A DNA stretch of 64,000 bases, taken from Ectothiorhodospira magna (GTDB lineage: Bacteria > Pseudomonadota > Gammaproteobacteria > Ectothiorhodospirales > Ectothiorhodospiraceae). A program made the position numbers and the translations under genes. The stretch is from the NCBI RefSeq assembly GCF_900110965.1, contig NZ_FOFO01000003.1, forward strand, positions 57,698 to 121,697. The letters run 5' to 3'. Below are positions 1 to 8,335 of the stretch, in pieces; the stretch's first letter is position 1; the number at the start of each line of letters is the position of its first letter. Under the pieces are notes generated by a model. It ran no database searches and was not told the DNA's origin. It worked only from the letters and a program-made list of their open reading frames with translations.

Positions 1-660
1 GTGCAGGGCACCTGGAACCATGAAGTGCCCAAGCTGAACATTCCCATGGGTGTGGAGTGGACCGACGAGTTCCTGATGAAGGTCTCGGAGATCACCGGCC
101 AGCCGATCCCCGCCTCCCTGGAAAAGGAACGGGGCCGCCTGGTGGACATGATCACCGACTCCCACACCTGGCTGCATGGCAAGACCTACGCCCTGTACGG
201 GGACGCGGACTTCGTCATGGGCATGGCCAAGTTCCTGATGGAACTGGGCGCCGAGCCCAGGCACATCCTGGTGCACCATGCCAACAAGCGCTGGAAGAAG
301 GCGATGGAGAAGGTTCTCTCCGAGAGTCCCTACGGCGCCCGCAGCGAAGTGCACGTCAATCGGGACCTGTGGCACCTGCGTTCCCTGGTGTTCACCGACA
401 AGCCGGACTTTTTGATCGGCAACTCCTACGGCAAGTTCATCCAGCGCGACACCCTGGCCAAGGGCAAGGAGTTCGAGGTACCGCTGGTGCGGATCGGTTT
501 CCCCATCTTCGACCGCCACCACCTGCACCGCATGACCACCCTGGGCTATGAGGGCGGCATGTACATCCTCACCACCCTGGTGAACGCGGTACTGGAGCGT
601 CTGGACGAAGAGACCAGCATCATGGGCGAGACGGACTACAACTACGATCTGGTTCGCTGA
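1..660 (+). CDS. nifK: Nitrogenase MoFe protein beta subunit, C-terminal part (gene cut by window edge)
   Basis: These 219 codons match the C-terminal two fifths of NifK, the beta subunit of dinitrogenase, which holds half of each P-cluster and completes the alpha2beta2 MoFe protein in the cytoplasm. Recognisable stretches are [13 protein letters not shown] (about residues 60-72), [11 protein letters not shown] (about 135-145) and the family C-terminus ending TDYNYDLVR. The GTG at position 1 is an internal codon; the full protein is usually about 520 residues, so the start and the P-cluster cysteines lie left of the window together with, presumably, nifH and nifD. It is followed by nifT on the same strand after a 74-base gap that carries a palindrome. 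Identification is firm. Confidence 0.97.
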   Translation: MQGTWNHEVPKLNIPMGVEWTDEFLMKVSEITGQPIPASLEKERGRLVDMITDSHTWLHGKTYALYGDADFVMGMAKFLMELGAEPRHILVHHANKRWKKAMEKVLSESPYGARSEVHVNRDLWHLRSLVFTDKPDFLIGNSYGKFIQRDTLAKGKEFEVPLVRIGFPIFDRHHLHRMTTLGYEGGMYILTTLVNAVLERLDEETSIMGETDYNYDLVR

Positions 661-682
661 TCCACCCGCGGCCCCACTCCAA

Positions 683-708
683 CCCCTCTCCCCCCTGGGG
701 GAGAGGGG
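683..708. repeat. CT/AG-rich palindrome, nif intergenic copy 1
   Basis: Perfect inverted repeat with 12-base arms (CCCCTCTCCCCC and its complement) around a 2-base centre. It fills the nifK-nifT gap. Similar palindromes recur at 1768-1811, 5828-5850 and 8142-8167, so it looks like a dispersed REP-like element. In RNA it would form a very stable hairpin that could protect or attenuate the nif transcript; that role is inferred. Confidence 0.75.
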
Positions 709-734
709 CTCACTTCGCCGGAGAGCACATCATC

Positions 735-947
735 ATGCCCAGCGTCATGATCAACAAGACCGAAGCCGGGGGCCTGACCCTCTACGTCCCCAAGAAGGAT
801 CTGGAGGAGATGATCGTCTCCATGGAACACGAAGGCCCCGACCGCTGGGGCGGGGAACTGACCCTGGCGGATGGTTCCCGCTACTACCTGGAGCCCATGG
901 ACGCGGCGCCCCGGCTGCCCATCACCCTGCGCGTCAAGCGCCTTTGA
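735..947 (+). CDS. nifT: NifT/FixU family protein
   Basis: A 70-residue protein of the NifT/FixU family, a short beta-rich protein found directly after nifK in many diazotrophs and whose biochemical role is still unclear. The family pattern is visible: a start of the MPSVMI type, LYVPKKDLEE, and a strand ending in LPITLRVKRL. Length is normal for the family (about 70). A GGAGA ribosome site lies about ten bases before the ATG. It sits between nifK and nifY and is probably cotranscribed with them. Confidence 0.93.
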   Translation: MPSVMINKTEAGGLTLYVPKKDLEEMIVSMEHEGPDRWGGELTLADGSRYYLEPMDAAPRLPITLRVKRL

Positions 948-1000
948 TAGTGAACCGGGCCAATGAATGCGCCAGATACCGACATCAGCAGGAGATCCTC

Positions 1001-1720
1001 ATGTCACCCGACATCCTCAACCGTGAATGCGCCCTGCGCATCGCTCTGGCGAGCCGGGTCCTGCCCGGGGTGCAGCTGCCGCGCCTGATCGAGGCCATCA
1101 TCGAGACGGTGGATGCCCCCATCCGGGAGGACGGCCTGGCCCGGCTCACCGTGGCGGATCTGCGCCAGGCCCTCAAGCGTCCCAAGTCGGAATCGGGGGA
1201 GGAGGGCGGCCCCGGCGACGAGGCCCTGGAAATGGCCGTCCGCTATCTCGGTGGGGAACGGGACGTGGAGCCCGGATTGCCCGCCATCCAGGACTACGTG
1301 CCCGGTGACATGCCGGATTCCGTGCGCATCGCCATGGCCTCCAATACCGGGGAAAAGCTGGACGGACATTTCGGTTCCTGCCTGCGATTCCTGGTCTACC
1401 AGGTATCCGCCACTGAATCCCGTCTGGTGGACATCCGCGAGACGGAAACCGCCGACCTGACCGACGACCGCAACGCCGCCCGCGCCGCCATGGTGAATGA
1501 CTGCCAGGTGCTGTATGTCCAGGGCATTGGTGGTCCCGCCGCCGCCAAGGTGATCCGCGCCGGTGTCCATCCGGTGAAGTTTCCCCGGGGCAGCGTGGCC
1601 TCGGCGGTCATCACCCAGTTGCAGGGTGTCCTCAAGGGCGCGCCCCCGCCCTGGCTGGCCAAATCCATGGGGCGCCAGCCACCGACGCTGGAGAAATTCC
1701 GTGCCGGGGTGGAAGCCTGA
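1001..1720 (+). CDS. nifY: NifY-type FeMo-cofactor binding protein
   Basis: A 239-residue protein with an N-terminal helical region (about residues 1-75) and a C-terminal NifX/NifY/NafY-type cofactor-binding domain (about 105-215). That domain starts with SVRIAMASNTGEKLDGHFG and contains the histidine of the family's HFG motif. NifY-type proteins bind FeMo-co or apo-dinitrogenase during maturation. The frame is open from a TTG at 944, but the ATG at 1001 is preceded by AGGAG at good spacing and is the better start. The C-terminus PPPWLAKSMG resembles the NifX end ([10 protein letters not shown]), showing that the two paralogues in this cluster share the same domain. It ends the nifK-T-Y unit; a regulatory gap follows. 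Confidence 0.9.
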   Translation: MSPDILNRECALRIALASRVLPGVQLPRLIEAIIETVDAPIREDGLARLTVADLRQALKRPKSESGEEGGPGDEALEMAVRYLGGERDVEPGLPAIQDYVPGDMPDSVRIAMASNTGEKLDGHFGSCLRFLVYQVSATESRLVDIRETETADLTDDRNAARAAMVNDCQVLYVQGIGGPAAAKVIRAGVHPVKFPRGSVASAVITQLQGVLKGAPPPWLAKSMGRQPPTLEKFRAGVEA

Positions 1721-1767
1721 ATGAATCGCCCTTCTTCCTCTGTAGGAGAAGGGCGATGGCTTTGTTT

Positions 1768-1811
1768 CCCGCAAGGGGAGAGGGGCTTTGTCTCCCTTCT
1801 CCCCTTGCGGG
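1768..1811. repeat. CT/AG-rich palindrome, nif intergenic copy 2
   Basis: Perfect 14-base arms (1768-1781 and 1798-1811, CCCGCAAGGGGAGA and complement) around a 16-base loop, located 48 bases after the nifY stop and upstream of the nifE promoter. It may also act as the transcription end of the nifK-T-Y unit, although no T tract follows. Confidence 0.7.
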
Positions 1812-1879
1812 AGAAGGGCCGGGGATGAGGGGGGAGCCCATCCTCCGCAATGACACCCTTGCTCCAATCCTCCCGCCAT

Positions 1880-1895
1880 TGTCACATTCGCAACA
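1880..1895 (+). promoter_or_regulatory. NifA upstream activator site (TGT-N10-ACA)
   Basis: Exact match to the NifA enhancer consensus TGT-N10-ACA. It lies about 60 bases upstream of the -24 element of the putative nifE promoter, within the usual range for NifA action through IHF-assisted looping. Confidence 0.75.
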
Positions 1896-1951
1896 ATCCC
1901 TCCGTTCCAGAAAGTCTTAAATAAACAATGGCTTGACGCCATCATGCAGCA

Positions 1952-1967
1952 TGGCCCGCTCCTTGCA
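1952..1967 (+). promoter_or_regulatory. Sigma-54 (-24/-12) promoter before nifE
   Basis: TGGCCC-N5-TTGCA matches the RpoN consensus TGGCAC-N5-TTGCW with one mismatch, and the GG/GC dinucleotides are at the right spacing. Together with the NifA site at 1880-1895 it should drive the nifE-N-X-DUF269-fdxB-U-S genes. Confidence 0.78.
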
Positions 1968-2005
1968 CTTCATGACTTCAACAACGCGCCAAACGCGGAG
2001 GTTCC

Positions 2006-3418
2006 ATGAAGGCACAGGACATCAAGGCACTGCTGGACGAACCGGCCTGTGCCCACAACACCCACAAGCCCAAGGGCGGCTGCACCCGGCCCAAGCCCGG
2101 CGCCACCGCCGGCGGCTGCGCCTTCGACGGCGCCCAGATCGCCCTGCTGCCGGTGGCCGACGTGGCTCATATCGTCCACGGCCCCATCGCCTGCGCCGGC
2201 AACACCTGGGACAACCGGGGTACCCGCTCCTCCGGCGGGCCGGACCTGTTCCGTCTGGGCATGACCACCGACCTCACCGAACAGGACGTGATCATGGGCC
2301 GCTCCGAAAAGCGCCTGTTCCACGCCATCCGCCAGGCGGTGGAGGCCCACCGGCCCCCGGCGGTGTTCGTCTACAACACCTGCGTCACCGCCCTCATCGG
2401 CGATGACGTGGACGCCGTCTGCAAGGCCGCCCAGGAACGCTTCGGAGTACCGGTGGTGCACGTGGATGCCGCCGGTTTCTACGGCTCCAAGAACCTGGGC
2501 AATCGCATCGCCGGCGAGACCATGGTGAAGAAGGTGGTGGGTACCCGGGAGCCGGACCCCATCCCGGCGTCCGCGACACGCCCCGGCATCCGGGTCCATC
2601 AGGTCAACCTCATCGCCGAATACAACATCGCCGGTGAGTTCTGGCACGTGCTGCCCCTGTTCGACGAGCTGGGCCTGCGCATCCTCTGCACCCTGTCCGG
2701 GGACGCCCGCTTCCACCAGATCCAGTCCATGCACCGCGGCCAGGCCAACATGCTGGTCTGCTCCAAGGCCATGATCAACGTGGCCAGAAAGCTGGAGGAG
2801 CGCTACGGCACTCCCTGGTTCGAGGGCAGCTTCTACGGCGTGCAGGACATGTCCCAGGCCCTGCGGGATTTTGCCAGACTGATCGATGATCCGGATCTGA
2901 CCCGGCGCACCGAGGACCTCATCGCCCGGGAAGAATCCCGCATTCATGCCGCCCTGGAACCCTGGCGGGACCGCCTGCGGGGCAAGCGGGTGCTGCTCTA
3001 CACCGGTGGCGTCAAGTCCTGGTCGGTGGTATCCGCCCTGCAGGATCTGGGCATGACCGTGGTGGCCACCGGCACCCGCAAGTCCACGGATGCCGACAAG
3101 GCCCGCATCCGCCAGCTGATGGGGGAGGACGCGGTCATGATCGAGGACGGCAGTCCCGCCAACCTGCTGCGCATCTATGAAGAAACCCGGGCCGACATGC
3201 TCATCGCCGGCGGCCGCAACCTCTATACCGCCCTCAAGGCCCGCATGCCCTTCCTGGACATCAACCAGGAACGGGAACACGCCTACGCCGGCTACGAGGG
3301 GATGCTGGAACTGGCCCGTCAGCTGGCCATCACCCTGGAAAGCCCCATCTGGCCCCGGGTCCGCGAACCCGCCCCCTGGGATGCCGACGGCATGCCCGCC
3401 ACCTCGGAGGTCCGCTGA
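2006..3418 (+). CDS. nifE: Nitrogenase FeMo-cofactor scaffold protein NifE
   Basis: A 470-residue NifE, the alpha-type half of the NifEN scaffold on which the NifB-co precursor is converted to FeMo-co. The conserved cysteine contexts typical of NifE are present: GGCAF (C38), PIACAGN (C63) and [11 protein letters not shown] near residue 124. The motif [15 protein letters not shown] (about residue 242 onward) and the C-terminal fold complete a normal-length protein. The ATG at 2006 has GGAGG four bases upstream. It is the first gene after the sigma-54/NifA promoter and is coupled to nifN with a single intervening base. Confidence 0.97.
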   Translation: MKAQDIKALLDEPACAHNTHKPKGGCTRPKPGATAGGCAFDGAQIALLPVADVAHIVHGPIACAGNTWDNRGTRSSGGPDLFRLGMTTDLTEQDVIMGRSEKRLFHAIRQAVEAHRPPAVFVYNTCVTALIGDDVDAVCKAAQERFGVPVVHVDAAGFYGSKNLGNRIAGETMVKKVVGTREPDPIPASATRPGIRVHQVNLIAEYNIAGEFWHVLPLFDELGLRILCTLSGDARFHQIQSMHRGQANMLVCSKAMINVARKLEERYGTPWFEGSFYGVQDMSQALRDFARLIDDPDLTRRTEDLIAREESRIHAALEPWRDRLRGKRVLLYTGGVKSWSVVSALQDLGMTVVATGTRKSTDADKARIRQLMGEDAVMIEDGSPANLLRIYEETRADMLIAGGRNLYTALKARMPFLDINQEREHAYAGYEGMLELARQLAITLESPIWPRVREPAPWDADGMPATSEVR

Positions 3419-3419
3419 T

Positions 3420-4850
3420 ATGCCTGAAATCCTCAAGCGCAACAAGGCCCTGTCCGTCAGCCCCCTCAAGGCCAGCCAGCCCCTGGGGGGTGCCCTGGCG
3501 TTCCTGGGCATGGATCGGACCATGCCCATGTTCCATGGCGCCCAGGGCTGTACCGCCTTTGCCAAGGTGTTTCTGGTGCGCCACTTCCGGGAACCCATCC
3601 CCCTGCAGACCACCGCCATGGATCAGGTCAGCGCGGTCATGGGCGCCGACGAGGCCCTGGTGGAGGGTCTGGCCACCATTTGCAACAAGTCCGCGCCGGC
3701 CCTGATCGGCATCGTCACCACCGGACTGTCGGAAACGGAAGGGGCCGACATCCATCGGGTGGTGCGGGAGTTCCGGATGCAGCATCCCGAGTTTGCCCAG
3801 GTGGCGGTGGTGCCGGTGAACACCCCGGACTATTGCGGCTCGGCGGAGACCGGCTTTGCCCTGGCGGTGACCGCCCTCATCGACACCCTGGTGCCCGAGG
3901 CGAAGGTGGCCGGGACGGTCCCCGGCAGTCGGCCCCGGCAGCTCAACGTGCTGGTGGGGTCAAGCCTGACCCCGGGCGATGTGGACCATCTCAAGGAGAT
4001 CATCGAGGCGTTCGACCTGGAACCGGTGGTCCTGCCGGATCTGTCCGCCTCCCTGGACGGTCATCTGGACGAGGCCCGTCTGTCCGCCCTGACCACCGGC
4101 GGCACGCCCCTGTCCGCCCTGGCCACGCTGGGGAATGCCCAGGCCACCCTGGTGGTGGGCGCCTCCATGGCGACGGCGGCGGACCTGCTCAAGGCCCGCA
4201 CCGGCGTGCCGGATCTGCGTTTTGACGGCCTGATGGGCATGGATGCCACGGATGAACTGCTGCTGACCCTGTCCCGGCTCAGCGGCCGGCCGGTGCCGGT
4301 CCGGCTGCGCCGCCAGCGCGCCCGTCTGCAGGACGCCATGCTCGACACCCATTTCATGATGGGACTGGCACCCATTGCCGTGGCCGGCGAGGCGGACCTG
4401 CTGGCGGGGTTTTCGGCCCTGCTGCGGGAAGTGGGCAGCGAGGTGGTGGCCGCCGCCGTGCCCGTCAAGGCGCCGGTACTGGATCGCCTTTCAGTACGCA
4501 CCATCAAGATCGGCGACCTGGAAGACCTGGAGGCCATGGCCCGGGAGCAGGGCGCGGAACTGCTCATTGCCAATGCCCATGGGGTGGCCTCGGCCCAGCG
4601 GCTGGGTATCCCCCTGCTGCGGGCCGGGTTCCCCCAGTACGACTGGCTGGGTGGCTTCCAGCGGACCTGGATCGGTTATGGGGGTGCCCAGCAGGCCCTG
4701 TTCGATCTGGCCAACCTGCGGGTGGCGTCCCACCACGGCGTGACCCCCTACCGCTCCATCTACGACCGTTCCCCCGACACCGACCTTCCGGAGGGTCCTC
4801 GCCATGGGACTTCAGCGTCGCCTGCGGGTGGTTACGCCGCCTGTCACTGA
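3420..4850 (+). CDS. nifN: Nitrogenase FeMo-cofactor scaffold protein NifN
   Basis: A 476-residue NifN, partner of NifE in the cofactor-assembly heterotetramer. Typical features are an N-terminus with [22 protein letters not shown], the [13 protein letters not shown] cysteine motif (about residues 39-51), [14 protein letters not shown] and the C-terminal [14 protein letters not shown]. The open frame extends upstream inside nifE, but homology starts at the ATG at 3420, one base after the nifE stop. The last 47 bases overlap nifX, which gives a slightly long C-terminus of low-complexity residues. Expression should be translationally coupled within the nifE operon. Confidence 0.96.
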   Translation: MPEILKRNKALSVSPLKASQPLGGALAFLGMDRTMPMFHGAQGCTAFAKVFLVRHFREPIPLQTTAMDQVSAVMGADEALVEGLATICNKSAPALIGIVTTGLSETEGADIHRVVREFRMQHPEFAQVAVVPVNTPDYCGSAETGFALAVTALIDTLVPEAKVAGTVPGSRPRQLNVLVGSSLTPGDVDHLKEIIEAFDLEPVVLPDLSASLDGHLDEARLSALTTGGTPLSALATLGNAQATLVVGASMATAADLLKARTGVPDLRFDGLMGMDATDELLLTLSRLSGRPVPVRLRRQRARLQDAMLDTHFMMGLAPIAVAGEADLLAGFSALLREVGSEVVAAAVPVKAPVLDRLSVRTIKIGDLEDLEAMAREQGAELLIANAHGVASAQRLGIPLLRAGFPQYDWLGGFQRTWIGYGGAQQALFDLANLRVASHHGVTPYRSIYDRSPDTDLPEGPRHGTSASPAGGYAACH

Positions 4851-5304
4851 GACCGCCGTCATGTCATCGCCAGCCCCGGTTCTGATCGCCTTTGCCAGTA
4901 CGGACCTCAAGCGGGTGGACCAGCATTTCGGGTCCGCCCAGTGCCTGGCCATCTACCGCCTGGAAGGCGAGGGCAGTGCACTGGTGGAGGCCGTGCAGTT
5001 CGGCATGCAGGCCCGGGACGGCCATGAGGACAAGCTGATGGCCAAGTTCGATGCCCTGCAAGGCTGTGCCGCCGTGTATTGCGAAGCGGCGGGTGCCTCG
5101 GCGGTGAAGCAACTCCTGGCCCTGGGGGTGCAACCCCTGAAGGTGGCCCACGGGACCCCCATCGGTCCGCTGCTGGGCGAGCTTCAGGACGTGATTCGGA
5201 ACGGTTGTCCGCCGCCCTGGCTGGCCAAGGCCATGCAGCAGGGACGTTCGGACCCGGACCGGTTTGACGCCATGGCCGCCGAGCCATGGCAAGAAGAAGC
5301 CTGA
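4804..5304 (+). CDS. nifX: FeMo-cofactor carrier protein NifX
   Basis: A 166-residue NifX, which carries NifB-co or a VK-cluster between NifB, NifEN and dinitrogenase. The N-terminal [10 protein letters not shown] extension is common in NifX; the cofactor domain follows from about residue 28 ([17 protein letters not shown]) and ends in [12 protein letters not shown]. The chosen ATG overlaps the end of nifN by 47 bases and has GGAGGG upstream. The domain is paralogous to the C-terminal domain of the nifY product in the same cluster. Confidence 0.93.
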   Translation: MGLQRRLRVVTPPVTETAVMSSPAPVLIAFASTDLKRVDQHFGSAQCLAIYRLEGEGSALVEAVQFGMQARDGHEDKLMAKFDALQGCAAVYCEAAGASAVKQLLALGVQPLKVAHGTPIGPLLGELQDVIRNGCPPPWLAKAMQQGRSDPDRFDAMAAEPWQEEA

Positions 5305-5338
5305 TCCATCCAACTGTGGACATTTGGGGAAGACATCC

Positions 5339-5797
5339 ATGAGCAACACCACCGCTGATCCCATTCTGGAAACCGATTTCATGAAGGAGATGGTCCGCCA
5401 GATGCGGGCCCTGGACACCTTCGGAACCCGGGATGGGCAATCCGACGAAGCGCTGCTGTCCCAATTCGTCATCACCCCGGAAAAGCGCAAGGAGATCCCC
5501 CTGGTCGCCGACATGGACCAGGCCACCCTGGCACGGGTGAATGTGTTCTACAACGCCGTCGCGGTGCTGATCGAGAAGGAATGCGGCCGCATGGCCACGG
5601 TCATGCTCAGCCTGAACGGGGAGGGTTTTGGCCGCGTGATCATCTCCGTGGGCAAGCTGCTGGTGGTGGACAAGACCCTGCGTGACGTCCATCGCTTCGG
5701 TTTCGACAGCCTGTCGAAGATGAAGACCGAGGCGGACAAGCTCCTGTCGGTGGCCCTGAACATCGTCGGCGATCACCCGGACGTGGCGGGGATGTAG
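5339..5797 (+). CDS. NifX-associated protein, DUF269 family
   Basis: A 152-residue protein of the DUF269 family that regularly follows nifX in diazotrophs (often called NifX-associated nitrogen fixation protein). Recognisable segments are DTFGTRDG (about residues 26-33), EIPLVADMDQAT, CGRMATVMLSLNGEGFGRV and LLVVDKTLRDVHRFGF. The exact biochemical role is not established; genetic context places it in FeMo-co assembly or its electron supply. A GGGGAAGA ribosome site precedes the ATG at 5339. It belongs to the nifE operon and is followed by a palindrome. Confidence 0.9.
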   Translation: MSNTTADPILETDFMKEMVRQMRALDTFGTRDGQSDEALLSQFVITPEKRKEIPLVADMDQATLARVNVFYNAVAVLIEKECGRMATVMLSLNGEGFGRVIISVGKLLVVDKTLRDVHRFGFDSLSKMKTEADKLLSVALNIVGDHPDVAGM

Positions 5798-5827
5798 GCC
5801 ATTCTCTCCCCAGGGAAGAGGATGCAA

Positions 5828-5850
5828 GCCCTCTCCCTTGGGGAGAGGGC
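5828..5850. repeat. CT/AG-rich palindrome, nif intergenic copy 3
   Basis: Arms GCCCTCTCCC and complement (10 bp) around a TTG loop in the gap between the DUF269 gene and fdxB. A degenerate partial copy (CTCTCCCCAGGGAAGAG) lies just before it. Same family as the other nif intergenic palindromes. Confidence 0.7.
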
Positions 5851-5893
5851 GATAAAAAACATATAAAAAATACATAGAGAAGAGGCGACACCC

Positions 5894-6184
5894 ATGACCC
5901 ACATCACCGGCCTCACCCGGGGCGGGACCCCCTGGATACCGGCCTTCATCACCGAACTCAAGGAAGAAAACTGCATCGGCTGCGGCCGCTGCTACAAGGT
6001 CTGCACCCGCAACTGCTTTGAACTGGCGGAACGGGAAATCGACGATGACGACGACGATTTCGATGACGATGCCTCCATGGTCATGCGCCTGCTGGACGCC
6101 ATGGACTGCATCGGCTGCCAGGCTTGCGCCAAGGTCTGTCCCAAGAACTGCCATACCCATGCCCCCGCCGCCCTGGCGAGCTAA
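5894..6184 (+). CDS. fdxB: Nif-specific 2[4Fe-4S] ferredoxin (ferredoxin III type)
   Basis: A 96-residue ferredoxin with two cysteine clusters, C27-x2-C30-x2-C33-x3-C37 and C72-x2-C75-x2-C78-x3-C82, separated by a strongly acidic insert (residues 48-59, nearly all Asp). The spacing, the insert and the CHTH ending are typical of the nif-associated ferredoxin III (FdxB) family, which supplies electrons to nitrogenase or to cofactor assembly. It is preceded by a short A/T-rich stretch after a palindrome and followed 26 bases later by nifU. Confidence 0.9.
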   Translation: MTHITGLTRGGTPWIPAFITELKEENCIGCGRCYKVCTRNCFELAEREIDDDDDDFDDDASMVMRLLDAMDCIGCQACAKVCPKNCHTHAPAALAS

Positions 6185-6210
6185 ACCCTAAATCCCGGAG
6201 GACAGAAGCC

Positions 6211-6894
6211 ATGTGGGACTATTCCGAAAAGGTCAAAGAGCACTTCTTCAACCCCCGCAACGCCGGCGCGGTCGAAGGGGCCAATGCCATCGGCGAGGTG
6301 GGTTCCCTGTCCTGTGGGGATGCCCTTCGCCTCACCCTGAAGGTGGACCCTGAGACCCAGGTGATCCTGGATGCCGGTTTCCAGACCTTCGGCTGCGGTT
6401 CCGCCATCGCCTCCAGCTCCGCCCTGACCGAACTCATCAAGGGCATGACCCTGGACGAGGCCCTGGAAGTGACCAACGAGGACATCGCCGACTTCCTGGA
6501 CGGCCTGCCGCCGGAGAAGATGCACTGCTCCGTCATGGGACGGGAGGCCCTGGAAGCGGCCATCGCCCACTATCGCGGCGAGGTCTGGACGGATGACCAC
6601 GAAGAAGGTGCCCTGGTCTGCAAGTGCTTTGCCGTGGATGCCGTCAAGGTGGAGCAGACCATCCGCGACAACGGCCTGCGCACGGTCCAGGACGTGACCT
6701 TCTACACCAAGGCCGGCGGCGGTTGCAGTGCCTGCCACGAAGGCATTGAGGAGATCCTGGTGCGGGTGCTGGCAGAACGGGGCGAGGCCTTCGACCCGGA
6801 AAACCATGTCACCGCCCAGCCCGAGGCCCGCCGCGGCAACACGGTTCGCATCATGCCCAGGATGTCGGTGCGGGCCATGGCGATGGAGGAATGA
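6211..6894 (+). CDS. nifU: Fe-S cluster scaffold NifU lacking the C-terminal Nfu domain
   Basis: A 227-residue NifU, the scaffold that assembles [2Fe-2S]/[4Fe-4S] clusters for nitrogenase using sulfur from NifS. The N-terminal IscU-like domain keeps C35, C62 and C106, and the central BFD-like [2Fe-2S] domain keeps C137, C139, C172 and C175, the same numbering as classical NifU. The usual C-terminal Nfu domain with its CxxC motif (NifU is normally about 300 residues) is absent: the protein stops after a basic tail at the nifS start. The ATG at 6211 follows a CGGAGGA ribosome site. nifU and nifS are practically contiguous. Confidence 0.93.
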   Translation: MWDYSEKVKEHFFNPRNAGAVEGANAIGEVGSLSCGDALRLTLKVDPETQVILDAGFQTFGCGSAIASSSALTELIKGMTLDEALEVTNEDIADFLDGLPPEKMHCSVMGREALEAAIAHYRGEVWTDDHEEGALVCKCFAVDAVKVEQTIRDNGLRTVQDVTFYTKAGGGCSACHEGIEEILVRVLAERGEAFDPENHVTAQPEARRGNTVRIMPRMSVRAMAMEE

Positions 6895-6896
6895 TC

Positions 6897-8105
6897 ATGG
6901 AACCCATCTATCTGGACAACAACGCCACCACCCGGGTGGACCCTGCGGTGGTGGAGGCCATGCTGCCCTTCTTCACCGAGCAGTTCGGCAACCCGTCTTC
7001 CATCCACAGCTTCGGCAACCGGGTGGGGCACGCCATCAAGCAGGCCCGGGGCCAGGTGCAGACCCTGCTGGGGGCGGCGCACGATTCGGAGATCGTGTTC
7101 ACCTCCTGCGGCACCGAGTCCGACTCCACCGCCATCCTCTCGGCGGTGAAGGCCCAGCCCCAGCGCCGGGAGATCATCACCACCGTGGTGGAACACCCGG
7201 CCATCCTCACCGTGTGCGAACAGCTGGAGAAGGAGGGTTACACCATCCATCGGTTGCCGGTGGATGGCAGGGGGCGACTGGACCTGGACCACTACGCCGC
7301 CCTGCTGTCGGATCAGGTGGCCCTGGTGACGGTGATGTGGGCCAACAACGAGACCGGCACCCTGTTCCCGGTGGAGACCATGGCCCGGATGGCACGGGAA
7401 GCGGGTGTAATGTTTCACACCGACGCGGTGCAGGTGGTGGGCAAGCTGCCCATCGACCTGAAGTCCTCCGCCATCGACATGCTTTCCCTGTCCGGTCACA
7501 AGCTCCACGCCCCCAAGGGCATCGGCGTGCTCTACCTGCGCCGGGGTCTGCGCTTTCGGCCTTTGCTCAGGGGCGGCCATCAGGAACGGGGACGGCGGGC
7601 CGGCACCGAAAACAGCGCCGGCATCGTTGCCCTGGGCAAGGCCGCCGAGCTGGCCATGACCCACATGGCGCATGAAAACACCGAAGTCCGCGCCCTGCGG
7701 GACCATCTGCAGGCGGGCCTGGCGGCACGCATTCCCCATGCCCTGGTGATGGGGGACCAGGACAATCGGCTGCCCAACACCTTGAACATGGCCTTTGAGT
7801 ACATTGAAGGGGAGTCCATCCTGCTGCTGCTGAATCAGGCGGGGATCGCCGCGTCCAGCGGCTCCGCCTGCACCTCCGGTTCCCTGGAACCCTCCCACGT
7901 CATGCGGGCCATGGGGATTCCCTACACCGCGGCCCATGGTTCGGTGCGGTTTTCCCTGTCCCGCTACAACACCCGGGCCGAGATCGACCGGGTGATCGAC
8001 GTCATGCCGGACATCGTGGCCAGACTGCGCAAGATGTCTCCGTACTGGGGCGTGGACGGCCCGGTCACGGACCCGGAAAAAGCCTTTGCTCCGGCCTATG
8101 CCTGA
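6897..8105 (+). CDS. nifS: Cysteine desulfurase NifS
   Basis: A 402-residue PLP-dependent cysteine desulfurase that delivers sulfane sulfur to NifU. It starts with the class motif YLDNNATT, has the PLP lysine K202 in LSGHKLHAPKG, and the catalytic cysteine C325 in SSGSACTSGSLEPSHV, a loop typical of group I (NifS/IscS) enzymes. Two ATGs are possible (6891 and 6897); the second is chosen because GGAGGA ends right at 6890, which leaves no room for the first. It closes the nifE operon; a sigma-54 regulatory gap follows. Confidence 0.96.
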   Translation: MEPIYLDNNATTRVDPAVVEAMLPFFTEQFGNPSSIHSFGNRVGHAIKQARGQVQTLLGAAHDSEIVFTSCGTESDSTAILSAVKAQPQRREIITTVVEHPAILTVCEQLEKEGYTIHRLPVDGRGRLDLDHYAALLSDQVALVTVMWANNETGTLFPVETMARMAREAGVMFHTDAVQVVGKLPIDLKSSAIDMLSLSGHKLHAPKGIGVLYLRRGLRFRPLLRGGHQERGRRAGTENSAGIVALGKAAELAMTHMAHENTEVRALRDHLQAGLAARIPHALVMGDQDNRLPNTLNMAFEYIEGESILLLLNQAGIAASSGSACTSGSLEPSHVMRAMGIPYTAAHGSVRFSLSRYNTRAEIDRVIDVMPDIVARLRKMSPYWGVDGPVTDPEKAFAPAYA

Positions 8106-8141
8106 GCCTGATGGACCCGCGGGAGCCGAGGTTCGGTCACC

Positions 8142-8167
8142 CCCTTCTCCCCATGGGGGGGGAAGGG
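8142..8167. repeat. CT/AG-rich palindrome, nif intergenic copy 4
   Basis: Eleven-base-pair stem (CCCTTCTCCCC against GGGGGGAAGGG, one G-T pair) with a 4-base loop, 37 bases after the nifS stop. It is imperfect compared with the other copies. It may end the nifE-S transcript, although there is no T run. Confidence 0.55.
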
Positions 8168-8189
8168 CTTGCCGGCGCGACGGGCGCCT

Positions 8190-8205
8190 TGTGGCAAACC
8201 TGACA
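8190..8205 (+). promoter_or_regulatory. NifA upstream activator site before nifV
   Basis: Exact TGT-N10-ACA match, 75 bases upstream of the putative -24 element at 8280. This is the second such site in the nif cluster. Confidence 0.72.
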
Positions 8206-8279
8206 ATCTTCTCCCCAAGTCACACAATCACCCTCACTTCTTCATGAATTAATCATTTGAAATCATTGAGTTGGTTTCA

Positions 8280-8295
8280 TGGCACGATAATCGCT
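8280..8295 (+). promoter_or_regulatory. Sigma-54 promoter before nifV
   Basis: TGGCAC-N5-TCGCT: perfect -24 hexamer and a -12 element with one mismatch to TTGCT. The position, 41 bases before the nifV ATG and downstream of a NifA site in an A/T-richer gap, supports a NifA-dependent nifV-W-Z-M unit. Confidence 0.7.
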
Positions 8296-8335
8296 TAATC
8301 CTTGGCGTGGCCCCATCCGCCCGACGAGGACATCC

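Noticed and set aside
944..1000. TTG start for nifY at 944
   Set aside because: The ATG at 1001 has a strong AGGAG site and matches the family N-terminus better.
1004..1945. Long minus-strand open frame (313 codons) opposite nifY
   Set aside because: It is the antisense shadow of a G+C-rich gene; low-complexity Gly/Ala/His composition and no recognisable domain.
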